Shown here: piece after piece, positions 1 through 5,623 of the stretch
Layout: every line of letters starts with the position of its first letter
Position numbering within the stretch: the first letter of the stretch is position 1
Assembly (NCBI GenBank): GCA_900753165.1
Contig: CAADYC010000027.1
Coordinates: forward strand, 1-12,603
Source of the DNA: Clostridia bacterium
GTDB lineage: Bacteria > Bacillota > Clostridia > TANB77 > CAG-508
Length of the DNA stretch: 12,603 nucleotides
Reading direction: 5' to 3'
Position numbers and translations under genes: made by a program
The notes under the pieces: model-generated
What the model saw: only the letters and a program-made list of their open reading frames with translations
The model's database searches: none
What the model was told of the DNA's origin: nothing

Positions 1-9
1 AATTCTTAA

Positions 10-57
10 GTAAATACTCTAAAGGGTCCTGTATTCGGGGTTTGTTAGAGTATTTAC
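10..57. repeat. Long inverted repeat, candidate structured RNA or hairpin beyond smpB
   Basis: Positions 10-22 and 45-57 are perfect 13-base inverted repeats (left arm GTAAATACTCTAA) around a 22-base centre that is much richer in G and C than its surroundings. The centre can form a second small hairpin (CCTG, TATT loop, CGGG with one G-T pair). A second GC-rich patch, GAAGGGAAGCCGAGAAAG, lies at 79-96. There is no run of T after the stem on either strand, so it is not a typical intrinsic terminator. The window starts just before it, so it may be the end of a longer non-coding RNA or leader. I could not match it to a known RNA family. The rest of 1-160 is AT-rich and holds no gene that I can see. 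Confidence 0.4.
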
Positions 58-160
58 ATTAGAATTTGTTAACATTATGAAGGGAAGCCGAGAAAGATAT
101 TCAAAACCATATATTTCTTATATTTTAAGCGTTATTAATATTGATATTTAACAATATATG

Positions 161-613
161 TTACTGATTTTTTAAATGTTGCAGCATTCTTCTTTCAGCA
201 TCTTTTTTTGCTATATCGTCACGTTTATCATAAAGCTTTTTACCTTTACCAACACCAAGTTCAATTTTAACTAAGCTACCTTTAAAATACATATTCAAAG
301 GAACAAGACTATATCCTTTTTGTTTGGTCATAACAATCAATTTATTAATTTCACGTCTATTTAGCAATAACTTTCTATCACGTAAAGGATCTTTATTAAA
401 AATATTTCCATGTTCATAAGGGCTAATATGTAAGCCAACAATAAAAACTTCATTATTTTTAATTATAGCATAGCTATCTTTTAAATTTGCCTTTCCGCTT
501 CTTATAGATTTAATTTCAGTACCAGAAAGTACAATACCTGCTTCCAATTTATTTTCAATAAAATAATTGTGAAAAGCAGTGGGATTTTTTGCAATCAATT
601 TATCATTAGACAT
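161..613 (-). CDS. smpB: SsrA-binding protein SmpB
   Basis: SmpB is the small RNA-binding partner of tmRNA. It brings tmRNA to stalled ribosomes for trans-translation, which frees the ribosome and tags the unfinished peptide. The 150-residue product has the family's usual length. It shows the expected order: an N-terminal stretch with KNPTAFHNYFIE, then LEAGIVLSGTEIKSIR (about 24-39), the GKANLKDSYA block (about 40-49), SPYEHGN (64-70), and a lysine- and arginine-rich C-terminal tail ending KKDAERRMLQHLKNQ. The tail is the part that enters the mRNA channel. A GAGGT ribosome site lies upstream of ATG, and a promoter with an extended -10 precedes it. The ssrA gene, often next to smpB, is not visible in the 160 bases beyond the stop codon. 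Identification is secure. Confidence 0.97.
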   Translation of the reverse strand: MSNDKLIAKNPTAFHNYFIENKLEAGIVLSGTEIKSIRSGKANLKDSYAIIKNNEVFIVGLHISPYEHGNIFNKDPLRDRKLLLNRREINKLIVMTKQKGYSLVPLNMYFKGSLVKIELGVGKGKKLYDKRDDIAKKDAERRMLQHLKNQ

Positions 614-658
614 AATAATACCTCAATTCTGAATAAATTATAAATATATTCGAATAAA

Positions 659-687
659 AGTATAACATGAAAAATATAAAACTGCAA
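659..687 (-). promoter_or_regulatory. Putative smpB promoter with extended -10
   Basis: On the minus strand, TTGCAG and TATACT are separated by 17 bases, and the -10 is preceded by TG plus one base (extended -10). It lies about 45 bases upstream of the smpB start. The -35 is weak but the extended -10 could compensate. Called from pattern only. Confidence 0.5.
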
Positions 688-700
688 CCATTATGATATC

Positions 701-740
701 AAAACAAAATTAAAGGAACATATAAAAAATGTTCCTTTAA
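701..740 (-). terminator. Intrinsic terminator of the 746-1174 gene
   Basis: Perfect 11-base inverted repeat (TTAAAGGAACA at 710-720, TGTTCCTTTAA at 730-740) with a 9-base loop. Reading on the minus strand, the stem is followed by a T-rich tail (TTTTGTTTT at 709-701). It sits immediately after the stop codon of the minus-strand gene, as expected of a Rho-independent terminator, and also separates that gene from smpB. Confidence 0.8.
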
Positions 741-745
741 TAAAA

Positions 746-1174
746 TTATTCATCATCATTATCATTATGATTATTGCGACCAGAATTTGTAAACTGCATA
801 GAATAATACCAAACAACTGCAATTATAGCAATAGCAGCAATACCAATTATAAGCCAAGTCCATGCATTTTGAGACATACCCATAGCATTAGAACTTGTTC
901 TTGTTGCAGTGTAATTACTATTTCTATTTGAGTTTGTCATACCAGAAGCATAATTTCTATTAATATTATTTTCAGCTCCACCAGTTACATCTTTAGAAGT
1001 ATTAGAAACATCTCTAGCAGCATTTTCTACAGTATCTTCAACTCCACCAACAAAATTTCTTACATCATTAGCAGCAGTAGAAAGACCTGTTTTACCATCA
1101 TTAGCTAAACATATAGAAAAAGAAAAAATACTAAAAAATAGAATAGCTAAAGAAACAAAAAATTTTTTGTTCAT
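746..1174 (-). CDS. Hypothetical secreted/membrane-anchored low-complexity protein
   Basis: I do not recognise a family. The 142-residue product has an N-terminal signal peptide (two lysines, then a hydrophobic run to about residue 22, with likely signal peptidase I cleavage after CLA at 22-24). A polar middle region rich in Asn, Ser, Thr, Asp and Gly (about 25-100) follows. One membrane segment spans about 105-124 (WTWLIIGIAAIAIIAVVWYY), with a short polar tail of Asn, His, Asp and Glu. This predicts a protein held by its C-terminal segment with the polar region outside the cell. An AAAGGAGG ribosome site upstream of ATG supports the start. The architecture is the same as that of the gene just upstream (1315-1662), which suggests a related pair, although the sequences are not closely alike. 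Cys22 does not sit in a convincing lipobox. Confidence 0.75.
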   Translation of the reverse strand: MNKKFFVSLAILFFSIFSFSICLANDGKTGLSTAANDVRNFVGGVEDTVENAARDVSNTSKDVTGGAENNINRNYASGMTNSNRNSNYTATRTSSNAMGMSQNAWTWLIIGIAAIAIIAVVWYYSMQFTNSGRNNHNDNDDE

Positions 1175-1260
1175 GTCAATATCCTCCTTTAAAATCTTAA
1201 AAGTTAAATCGATTTTTAAAATCTATTAATATTATTTTTAAATTCGGAAAAAATATACAT

Positions 1261-1294
1261 GAAAAAATGTCAAAATTTTAAAAATCTTGACATT
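1261..1294 (-). terminator. Intrinsic terminator of the 1315-1662 gene
   Basis: AATGTCAA (1266-1273) and TTGACATT (1287-1294) form an 8-base perfect inverted repeat. With one G-T pair and four inner A-T pairs the stem reaches 13 pairs around a 3-base loop. On the minus strand it is followed directly by a T run (1267-1262). It lies about 20 bases after the stop codon, so it is a good Rho-independent terminator for that gene. The same arms contain TTGACA on each strand, which could double as a -35, but I see no well-spaced -10. Confidence 0.75.
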
Positions 1295-1314
1295 ATCTTA
1301 ATTCTGATTTTTTA

Positions 1315-1662
1315 TTAATTTTTTAATTTAATTAAAATAGCAATAGCTAAAAATATTAAAAGCATGCCAATAACAATTAAAAAAATATTTAAAATATTAG
1401 AAAAGCCTAGACCTGATTCAGTAGAAGATGTTGAAGTAACTGTTGCTGAAGGAGAGCTAAGAGATGTATTTGTATTAGTTTCATCATCTTCATCATCAAT
1501 ATTATAACTGCTGTTAGAATTTGTAGTATTATAATAAGTAGAACTTGAAGAATCAGAAGATTCACTTAAATTTAAATCAACAGCTTTTACGAATCTACTG
1601 TTAATTGATATTGTTACTATTAAAATTAAAAATATTGCTAAAATTTTTGTTAATTTTGACAT
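1315..1662 (-). CDS. Hypothetical small secreted/membrane-anchored Ser/Thr/Asn-rich protein
   Basis: No family recognised. The start is set at 1662 (MSKLTKIL...) because a strong AGGAGGT ribosome site lies just upstream of this ATG; the in-frame ATG at 1695 has none. The 115-residue product has a signal peptide (about 1-27, likely cleavage after VKA). A low-complexity region (about 28-85) follows, full of Ser, Thr and Asn, with an acidic cluster IDDEDDE around 55-61. A C-terminal membrane segment runs from about 90 to 112 and ends in a short basic tail (KLKN). Topology is predicted to be extracytoplasmic with a cytoplasmic end. It has its own promoter and terminator, so it is probably transcribed alone or with limited read-through into the 746-1174 gene. 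The function is unknown; a cell-surface or stress-related role would be guesswork. Confidence 0.7.
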   Translation of the reverse strand: MSKLTKILAIFLILIVTISINSRFVKAVDLNLSESSDSSSSTYYNTTNSNSSYNIDDEDDETNTNTSLSSPSATVTSTSSTESGLGFSNILNIFLIVIGMLLIFLAIAILIKLKN

Positions 1663-1701
1663 AATATACCTCCTAAAAATTTTCATTAGTCTCACTAAAC
1701 A

Positions 1702-1730
1702 ATGATATCATAAATTATTTAATCAGTCTA
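1702..1730 (-). promoter_or_regulatory. Putative promoter of the 1315-1662 gene
   Basis: On the minus strand, TAGACT and TATCAT are separated by 17 bases, and the -10 has an upstream TG (extended -10). It is about 40 bases upstream of the start codon at 1662 and points away from the fatty-acid locus. Pattern-based call. Confidence 0.55.
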
Positions 1731-1755
1731 GATTTTTAAAGAAATTCATGAAAAA

Positions 1756-1785
1756 TTTACAAAAGTTTAGGCAAATATATATATT
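1756..1785 (+). promoter_or_regulatory. Putative promoter of the birA-fabH-fabD-fabG block
   Basis: TTTACA (1756-1761) and TATATT (1780-1785) are 18 bases apart; alternatively ATATAT gives 17. Transcription would start near 1791-1793, inside the palindrome at 1790-1801, leaving a leader of about 70 bases before birA. The run of alternating A and T makes the exact -10 uncertain. Confidence 0.5.
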
Positions 1786-1789
1786 GAAA

Positions 1790-1801
1790 CTGACCGTTCA
1801 G
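1790..1801. promoter_or_regulatory. Operator-like palindrome (TetR-type) at the predicted transcription start
   Basis: CTGACCGTTCAG is an imperfect 12-base palindrome: 5 of 6 pairs match, with outer arms CTGA/TCAG. It stands out in a region otherwise almost all A and T. Several TetR-family repressors are known to bind sites of the form CTGAxCGGTCAG. It overlaps the predicted start of transcription, a position where repressors commonly block RNA polymerase. No regulator gene lies in the window, so the binding protein is inferred only by site type. Confidence 0.45.
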
Positions 1802-1860
1802 AATAATAGAGAAAAAACAGAAAATAGTATAAAATCTAAAAAAACAAAGGAAACAGATAA

Positions 1861-2385
1861 ATGAAAATAGAAAAATTTAAACAAATAAAATCAACACACA
1901 CATATTTAAAAGAAAACAACATCAGATATACATATACAGAAGGCACCGTTATTTTAGCAGAAGAACAAACAGAAGGAATCGGAACAAAGGGTAGAAGTTG
2001 GCATACAGGTTCAAATAAAAATATAGCAATGAGCATATTATACAGACCACAAAAAGAAGTAAAAAAGCTAGAAGGACTAACAATAGAAATAGCAAAAAGA
2101 ATACAAAAAGTAATGAAAGAAAAGTATAATATAAAATTAAATATAAAAGAGCCTAATGATCTGATGCTAAATAAAAAGAAAATATGTGGTATATTAACAG
2201 AAAGTAATACAATAGGAAATAAAATTAACTATGTAATAATAAGCATAGGATTCAATGTAAATGAAGACAACTTTCCAAATGAAATAAAAGACATAGCAAC
2301 ATCATTATATAAGGAAACTGGGGAAAAATTTAATAAGCAAAAAATTACGGAAGATTTTATTCAAATTTTAGAAGATATAATATAG
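1861..2385 (+). CDS. birA: Biotin--[acetyl-CoA-carboxylase] ligase, short catalytic-domain-only form
   Basis: Activates biotin with ATP to biotinyl-AMP and attaches it to the carrier lysine of the biotin carboxyl carrier protein; AccB from this locus is the obvious substrate. Visible catalytic-domain motifs: ST-x-TYL near the N-terminus (11-16), AEEQ (33-36), the biotinyl-AMP loop GIGTKGRSW (39-47), KEPND (96-100, usually KWPND), KICGILTES (107-115) and IGFNVN (129-134). At 174 residues it lacks both the N-terminal DNA-binding domain of repressor-type BirA and the usual C-terminal SH3-like domain; two-domain family members are about 235 residues. The loop lacks the arginines of the usual GRGRxGR (Ile40, Thr42). 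A modest AAGG site precedes ATG. Only two bases separate its stop from the fabH ribosome site and possible GTG codon, so the two are co-transcribed. The enzyme family is clear; full activity of such a short form is an inference. Confidence 0.88.
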   Translation: MKIEKFKQIKSTHTYLKENNIRYTYTEGTVILAEEQTEGIGTKGRSWHTGSNKNIAMSILYRPQKEVKKLEGLTIEIAKRIQKVMKEKYNIKLNIKEPNDLMLNKKKICGILTESNTIGNKINYVIISIGFNVNEDNFPNEIKDIATSLYKETGEKFNKQKITEDFIQILEDII

Positions 2386-2390
2386 AGGTG
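2385..2390 (+). promoter_or_regulatory. Ribosome binding site that decides the fabH start
   Basis: GAGGTG lies just before ATG at 2394. Choosing the upstream GTG at 2388 would leave that codon inside the ribosome site with no site of its own, so ATG at 2394 is preferred. The site overlaps the birA stop codon by one base, suggesting translational coupling. Confidence 0.7.
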
Positions 2391-2393
2391 AAA

Positions 2394-3326
2394 ATGGAAA
2401 ATATAGAAATTATAGCAACAGGAAAGTATTTACCACAAACTCGAATAACCAATGAATATCTAGCAAAGCAATTAAATATAACAGAAGACTTTATATACAA
2501 AAGAACAGGAATACAAACAAGATATTATTCAAAAGGTGAACATATAGATGAACTTGCAATAAAGAGTGTAAAAAATTTATTAGGGAAAAATCAAAAAATA
2601 AATATAGAAAATGTAGACATGATTATTGTTGCAACAACATCAACAAATATGCTTATGCCTGGAATATCATATAAAATTCAAGAGCACTTTGATATTAAAA
2701 ATTGTATATGTCTAGACATTTTAGGTGGTTGTGCAGGATTCATAAATGCTATAGATGTTGCACAAAGTTATATAGTAACACACAAAGCCAAAATGCCATT
2801 AATAGTTGGGGTTGATTTATTATCAAAATGTATAGACAAATCGAACTTATCAACATCAATTTTATTATCAGATGGCGCTGGTGCAGCCATTATTCAAGGA
2901 ACAGAAGAAAAGAAAATTTATTATAGCCATATAAAAAGTCAAGGTCAAAAAGGCCAAATACTTATAAATAATTTAAATGAAAATTTGTATATGGATGGCA
3001 AAGAAGTTTATAAATACGCAGTTAAAGAAACAGTAAAAAACATAAATGAGATTTTAAATGAGAATCAAATAAATATTGATGAAATTAAATATATAATACC
3101 ACACCAGTCAAATATAAAAATAATGAAATCATTTGCAAATAAGTTAAACATTAATAATAAAAAAATATTTACAAATATAGAAAATATAGGAAATACATTT
3201 TGTGCAAGCATACCAATAGCACTAAATGAAATGTTTGAAAGAAATTTACTAAAAAAAGGTGATAAAATAATTCTTTTAGGATATGGTGGTGGTTTGAATA
3301 CAGGAAGTATTTTAATGGAGGTTTAA
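2394..3326 (+). CDS. fabH: Beta-ketoacyl-ACP synthase III (FabH)
   Basis: Starts fatty-acid chains by condensing an acyl-CoA primer, such as acetyl-CoA, with malonyl-ACP; cytoplasmic, FASII pathway. The 310-residue length is usual. The Cys-His-Asn triad is readable: Cys113 in LGGCAGF, His237 in IIPHQSN, and Asn267 in IGNTFCASIPIAL. The family's C-terminal glycine-rich motif appears as GYGGGLNTGS (about 297-306). The N-terminal ATGKYLP and KRTGIQTRYY blocks (37-45) also fit FabH. The cysteine neighbourhood is GGCAGF rather than the common AACSGF, and the final motif has Asn-Thr where TWG is usual, so primer preference might differ. The start is ATG at 2394, next to GAGGTG. The stop codon is one base before the fabD start, and the fabD ribosome site lies inside this gene's last codons. 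Confidence 0.93.
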   Translation: MENIEIIATGKYLPQTRITNEYLAKQLNITEDFIYKRTGIQTRYYSKGEHIDELAIKSVKNLLGKNQKINIENVDMIIVATTSTNMLMPGISYKIQEHFDIKNCICLDILGGCAGFINAIDVAQSYIVTHKAKMPLIVGVDLLSKCIDKSNLSTSILLSDGAGAAIIQGTEEKKIYYSHIKSQGQKGQILINNLNENLYMDGKEVYKYAVKETVKNINEILNENQINIDEIKYIIPHQSNIKIMKSFANKLNINNKKIFTNIENIGNTFCASIPIALNEMFERNLLKKGDKIILLGYGGGLNTGSILMEV

Positions 3327-3327
3327 T

Positions 3328-4308
3328 ATGAAAATAGCATTTTTATTTCCAGGTCAAGGAAGTCAAAAAGTAGGAATGGGAAAAGACTTATATAATAAAT
3401 ATACAGAAGTAAGGGATATATACCAAAAAGTATCTGAAATTACAGGTATTGATATAGCAACATTATGTTTTAATGGGATAAGAAGAAGTTATGAAGGTGG
3501 CATATATAGAGCTACTGAAGAAGTAGGAGAAGATTTAAACAAAACAGAGAACACTCAAATTGCAATCGCTACAATCAGTTTATCCATATTGTGCGTTCTA
3601 GAAAAAAATGGAATACAAGCAGACATGTCAGCAGGACTAAGTTTAGGAGAATATCCGGCATTAATATATAGTGGTAAGCTAAAATTTGAAGATGGAATAA
3701 AACTTTTAAAGCAAAGAGGATATTTAATGCAAAATAAATTACCAATAGGAGAATATTCAATGCTTGCAATAATTGGTTTAGAATCATCAAAAATAGAAGA
3801 AATTTGTAAAACATTAAATAAAAAGGGAATATTTATAGTTCCAGCAAATTATAATTATTCTAATCAAACTGTAGTTTCTGGAAGTAAAGATGCAATTGAA
3901 TTGGCAAGTAATTTGTTTAAAGAAAATGGAGCAAAAAAAGTTGTTACATTAAAAACAAGTGGTCCATTTCATACAAAAGCATTAGAAGATGCCAAAAATG
4001 AATATATAAAAGATTTAGATAAAATTAAATTTGGAAAAGGTACTATAAAAGTTATAAAAAATATAGATGGTACATTTTATAATGATTCAGATGATATGGT
4101 TAGAATACTATCAAATCATATTATTAGTCCGGTTAGATTTGATAAAGCAATTAAATTAATGAAAGATGAAAATATAGATACATATGTAGAAATCGGACCA
4201 GGAAAAACTTTAACAGGATTTATAAGAAAAGAACTTAATGGTGTTAATACAATAAATATTTATGATGTAGAAACCTTAGAAAATGCAATACAAGAGTTAA
4301 AACATTAA
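3328..4308 (+). CDS. fabD: Malonyl-CoA:ACP transacylase (FabD)
   Basis: Moves the malonyl group from malonyl-CoA to acyl carrier protein, supplying FabH and FabF. Visible motifs: FPGQGSQ near the N-terminus (oxyanion Gln), the nucleophile elbow GLSLGEY with Ser105, Arg130 in KQRGYLMQ, and His215 in SGPFHT. The substrate-side block EIGPGKTLTGF lies at 288-298. The elbow has Leu where His is common (GHSLGE). At 326 residues it is longer than the usual roughly 310. The excess lies around residues 50-70, between TLCF and LNKTENTQ, a segment rich in Arg, Gly and Glu that I do not find in the typical family layout. A GGAGG site sits in the end of fabH, one base separates the genes, and the start is firm. 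A 97-base gap follows before fabG. Confidence 0.94.
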   Translation: MKIAFLFPGQGSQKVGMGKDLYNKYTEVRDIYQKVSEITGIDIATLCFNGIRRSYEGGIYRATEEVGEDLNKTENTQIAIATISLSILCVLEKNGIQADMSAGLSLGEYPALIYSGKLKFEDGIKLLKQRGYLMQNKLPIGEYSMLAIIGLESSKIEEICKTLNKKGIFIVPANYNYSNQTVVSGSKDAIELASNLFKENGAKKVVTLKTSGPFHTKALEDAKNEYIKDLDKIKFGKGTIKVIKNIDGTFYNDSDDMVRILSNHIISPVRFDKAIKLMKDENIDTYVEIGPGKTLTGFIRKELNGVNTINIYDVETLENAIQELKH

Positions 4309-4405
4309 ACTTAATTATAATATATAACAAGGCATAAAATAATTGAATAAACAAGGATTTTGCGTGGTAGACCCTTAATCCCGTTAATAATTGGAGGAAG
4401 ATAAA
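4309..4405 (+). other. Leader-like spacer between fabD and fabG
   Basis: This 97-base gap is long for an operon that is otherwise tightly packed here. Its second half contains a less AT-rich stretch (about 4352-4384). GACCCTTAATCCCG at 4370-4383 recurs with two changes at 10264-10277 upstream of accA. No coding region, stable hairpin or acpP gene is visible in it. Confidence 0.4.
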
Positions 4406-5146
4406 ATGGAAGAAAAAAAAGTTGCTTTAATAACAGGAGGTACAAGAGGAATAGGAAAAGCAATAGCAATAAAATTTGCTAAAAATGGATATAATCTAGT
4501 TTTAAATTATGTATCTGATAGAACAAATCTAGAAGATTTAGAAAATGAATTTAAAAAATATAATGTTGAAATATTATTTATAAAAACAGATGTATCAAAA
4601 TTTGAAGATTGCGAAAATATGGCAAAACAAGCAATAGAAAAGTTTGGGAAAATAGATGTTTTGGTAAATAATGCTGGAATTACAAAGGATTGTTTACTAT
4701 TAAGAATGACATCTAAAGATTTTGAAAAAGTTATAGATATTAATTTGAAAGGTACATTTAATGTTACAAAAAGTATTGTTCCATACATGATGAAAAAAAG
4801 AACAGGAAAAATCGTTAATATTAGTTCAGTAGTTGGTGTATCTGGAAACGCAGGTCAATGCAATTACGCCGCTTCTAAAGCCGGAATTATAGGATTTACA
4901 AAAAGTATTGCTAAAGAATTAGCAAGTAGAAATATTTTGGCAAATTGTGTAGCGCCTGGGTTTATTGATACAGATATGACATCAGTTTTAAGTGATAGTG
5001 TTAAGGAAAATATAAATGCACAAATTCCTTTAAAAAGAATGGGAAGTAGCGAAGAAGTTGCAAATTCAGTTTATTTCTTGGCTGGTGAAGAAAATAATTA
5101 TATAACAGGTCAAGTTCTAAATGTTGATGGTGGTATGTTGATGTAA
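4406..5146 (+). CDS. fabG: 3-oxoacyl-ACP reductase (FabG)
   Basis: NADPH-dependent reduction of beta-ketoacyl-ACP to beta-hydroxyacyl-ACP, the first reductive step of each elongation cycle. It is a short-chain dehydrogenase of 246 residues, the usual length. It shows the cofactor motif TGGTRGIG (10-17), NNAG (88-91) and the Asn113-Ser141-Tyr154-Lys158 active-site set (INLKG, ISS, YAASK). It also has the C-terminal NVDGGM typical of FabG. The start is ATG at 4406 because GGAGG at 4393-4397 lies at proper distance; the in-frame TTG at 4391 precedes that site. It is the last gene of the first plus-strand block. What follows is a minus-strand gene, where acpP often sits in related FASII loci. Confidence 0.95.
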   Translation: MEEKKVALITGGTRGIGKAIAIKFAKNGYNLVLNYVSDRTNLEDLENEFKKYNVEILFIKTDVSKFEDCENMAKQAIEKFGKIDVLVNNAGITKDCLLLRMTSKDFEKVIDINLKGTFNVTKSIVPYMMKKRTGKIVNISSVVGVSGNAGQCNYAASKAGIIGFTKSIAKELASRNILANCVAPGFIDTDMTSVLSDSVKENINAQIPLKRMGSSEEVANSVYFLAGEENNYITGQVLNVDGGMLM

Positions 5147-5186
5147 AGGAAGTTAATAAGTTTTATATAGTTGGAATATATGTTCT

Positions 5187-5215
5187 AAAAAAGGGAGAGA
5201 TATAGAATCTCTCCC
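5187..5215 (-). terminator. Intrinsic terminator of the 5228-5491 gene
   Basis: GGGAGAGAT (5193-5201) and ATCTCTCCC (5207-5215) form a perfect 9-base stem with a 5-base loop, the most GC-rich hairpin in the window. Reading on the minus strand it is followed by a run of six T (5192-5187), so it terminates the minus-strand gene that ends 12 bases before it. On the plus strand there is no T run after the stem, so any effect on fabG transcripts is uncertain. Confidence 0.82.
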
Positions 5216-5227
5216 AGCGAATGAAAA

Positions 5228-5491
5228 TTACCCTAAAAATAAAAAAGTAACAATTATTGTAGCCATATTATCTGAATAATAGATAGTGCTATTTAAATCA
5301 CTTGGTTCATAACCTAAAATTTTGATAAGAGCTACTATTAAAGAAGCGGTCTCAACATCAAGAGATTCAATTCTTTTATCTTGGGTCACTTTAGGAATAG
5401 AAATAGTAACTAACTTGTTATTTAAGCCACTATTTCTAATAATTTGTAATTGGTCTTTTATCAAATTTTCAATAGACCGTTTTTCACTCAT
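5228..5491 (-). CDS. Small hypothetical protein encoded against the FAS locus
   Basis: I do not recognise this 87-residue protein. The start is set at 5491 (MSEKRSIENL...) because AAGGAGGT (5499-5506, minus strand) lies just upstream; the in-frame ATG at 5551 falls on the promoter itself. The N-terminal half looks helical and charged (IENLIKDQLQIIRN). The middle has ISIPKVTQDKRIESLDVETA, and the end is hydrophobic (MATIIVTFLFLG), perhaps a buried strand rather than a clear membrane anchor. There is no signal peptide. It has a near-ideal promoter and a strong terminator of its own, so it is an independent single-gene unit placed convergent to fabG and divergent from fabF. Position suggests, but does not show, a link to fatty-acid synthesis. 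Confidence 0.72.
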   Translation of the reverse strand: MSEKRSIENLIKDQLQIIRNSGLNNKLVTISIPKVTQDKRIESLDVETASLIVALIKILGYEPSDLNSTIYYSDNMATIIVTFLFLG

Positions 5492-5498
5492 ATACTTT

Positions 5499-5506
5499 AC
5501 CTCCTT
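5499..5506 (-). promoter_or_regulatory. Ribosome binding site fixing the start of the 5228-5491 gene
   Basis: AAGGAGGT on the minus strand, 7 bases before ATG at 5491. It is a full-strength site and rules out the longer reading frame beginning at 5551. Confidence 0.8.
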
Positions 5507-5522
5507 GAGCTTTATAAAAAGT

Positions 5523-5551
5523 ATTATATCACATATTATTATAAATTGCAA
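5523..5551 (-). promoter_or_regulatory. Promoter of the 5228-5491 gene
   Basis: On the minus strand, TTGCAA and a perfect TATAAT are separated by 17 bases, with TG plus one base before the -10 (extended -10). It lies about 30 bases upstream of the start codon. The -35 hexamer TTGCAA is its own reverse complement, but I find no matching -10 for fabF on the plus strand. Confidence 0.7.
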
Positions 5552-5623
5552 AATATATTACTTTTTTTAAAGGAAAAAATAAAATATAAATAAAAAATTA
5601 ATTTTAAAGAAAGGAAAATCAAA

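Noticed and set aside
61..110. A riboswitch suggested by GGGAAGCCGAGAAAG
   Set aside because: It faintly recalls parts of cobalamin and other riboswitches, but the B12 box and other required blocks are missing and no downstream gene on that strand would be served.
1..160. A tmRNA (ssrA) gene next to smpB
   Set aside because: ssrA is often beside smpB, but the spacer shows neither the tRNA-like 3' end with a T-arm nor the usual 5' start of tmRNA on either strand.
1287..1315. A plus-strand promoter from TTGACA at 1287-1292, running antisense to the 1315-1662 gene
   Set aside because: The hexamer is an arm of the terminator hairpin and no good -10 lies 16-18 bases downstream.
1663..1860. A FapR or FabT operator ahead of the FAS genes
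   Set aside because: No FapR-like 17-base inverted repeat or FabT-like palindrome is present; only the CTGACCGTTCAG site stands out.
4391..4405. An upstream TTG start for fabG, and likewise GTG at 7459 for fabZ and ATG at 10262 for accA
   Set aside because: In each case the strong ribosome site lies downstream of the alternative start, and the extra residues do not match the family.
5228..5491. The small minus-strand protein as a diverged acyl carrier protein
   Set aside because: Its size and an ESLD stretch recall the ACP phosphopantetheine site, but the proper DSL motif and the ACP helix pattern after it are absent, and the C-terminus is hydrophobic.
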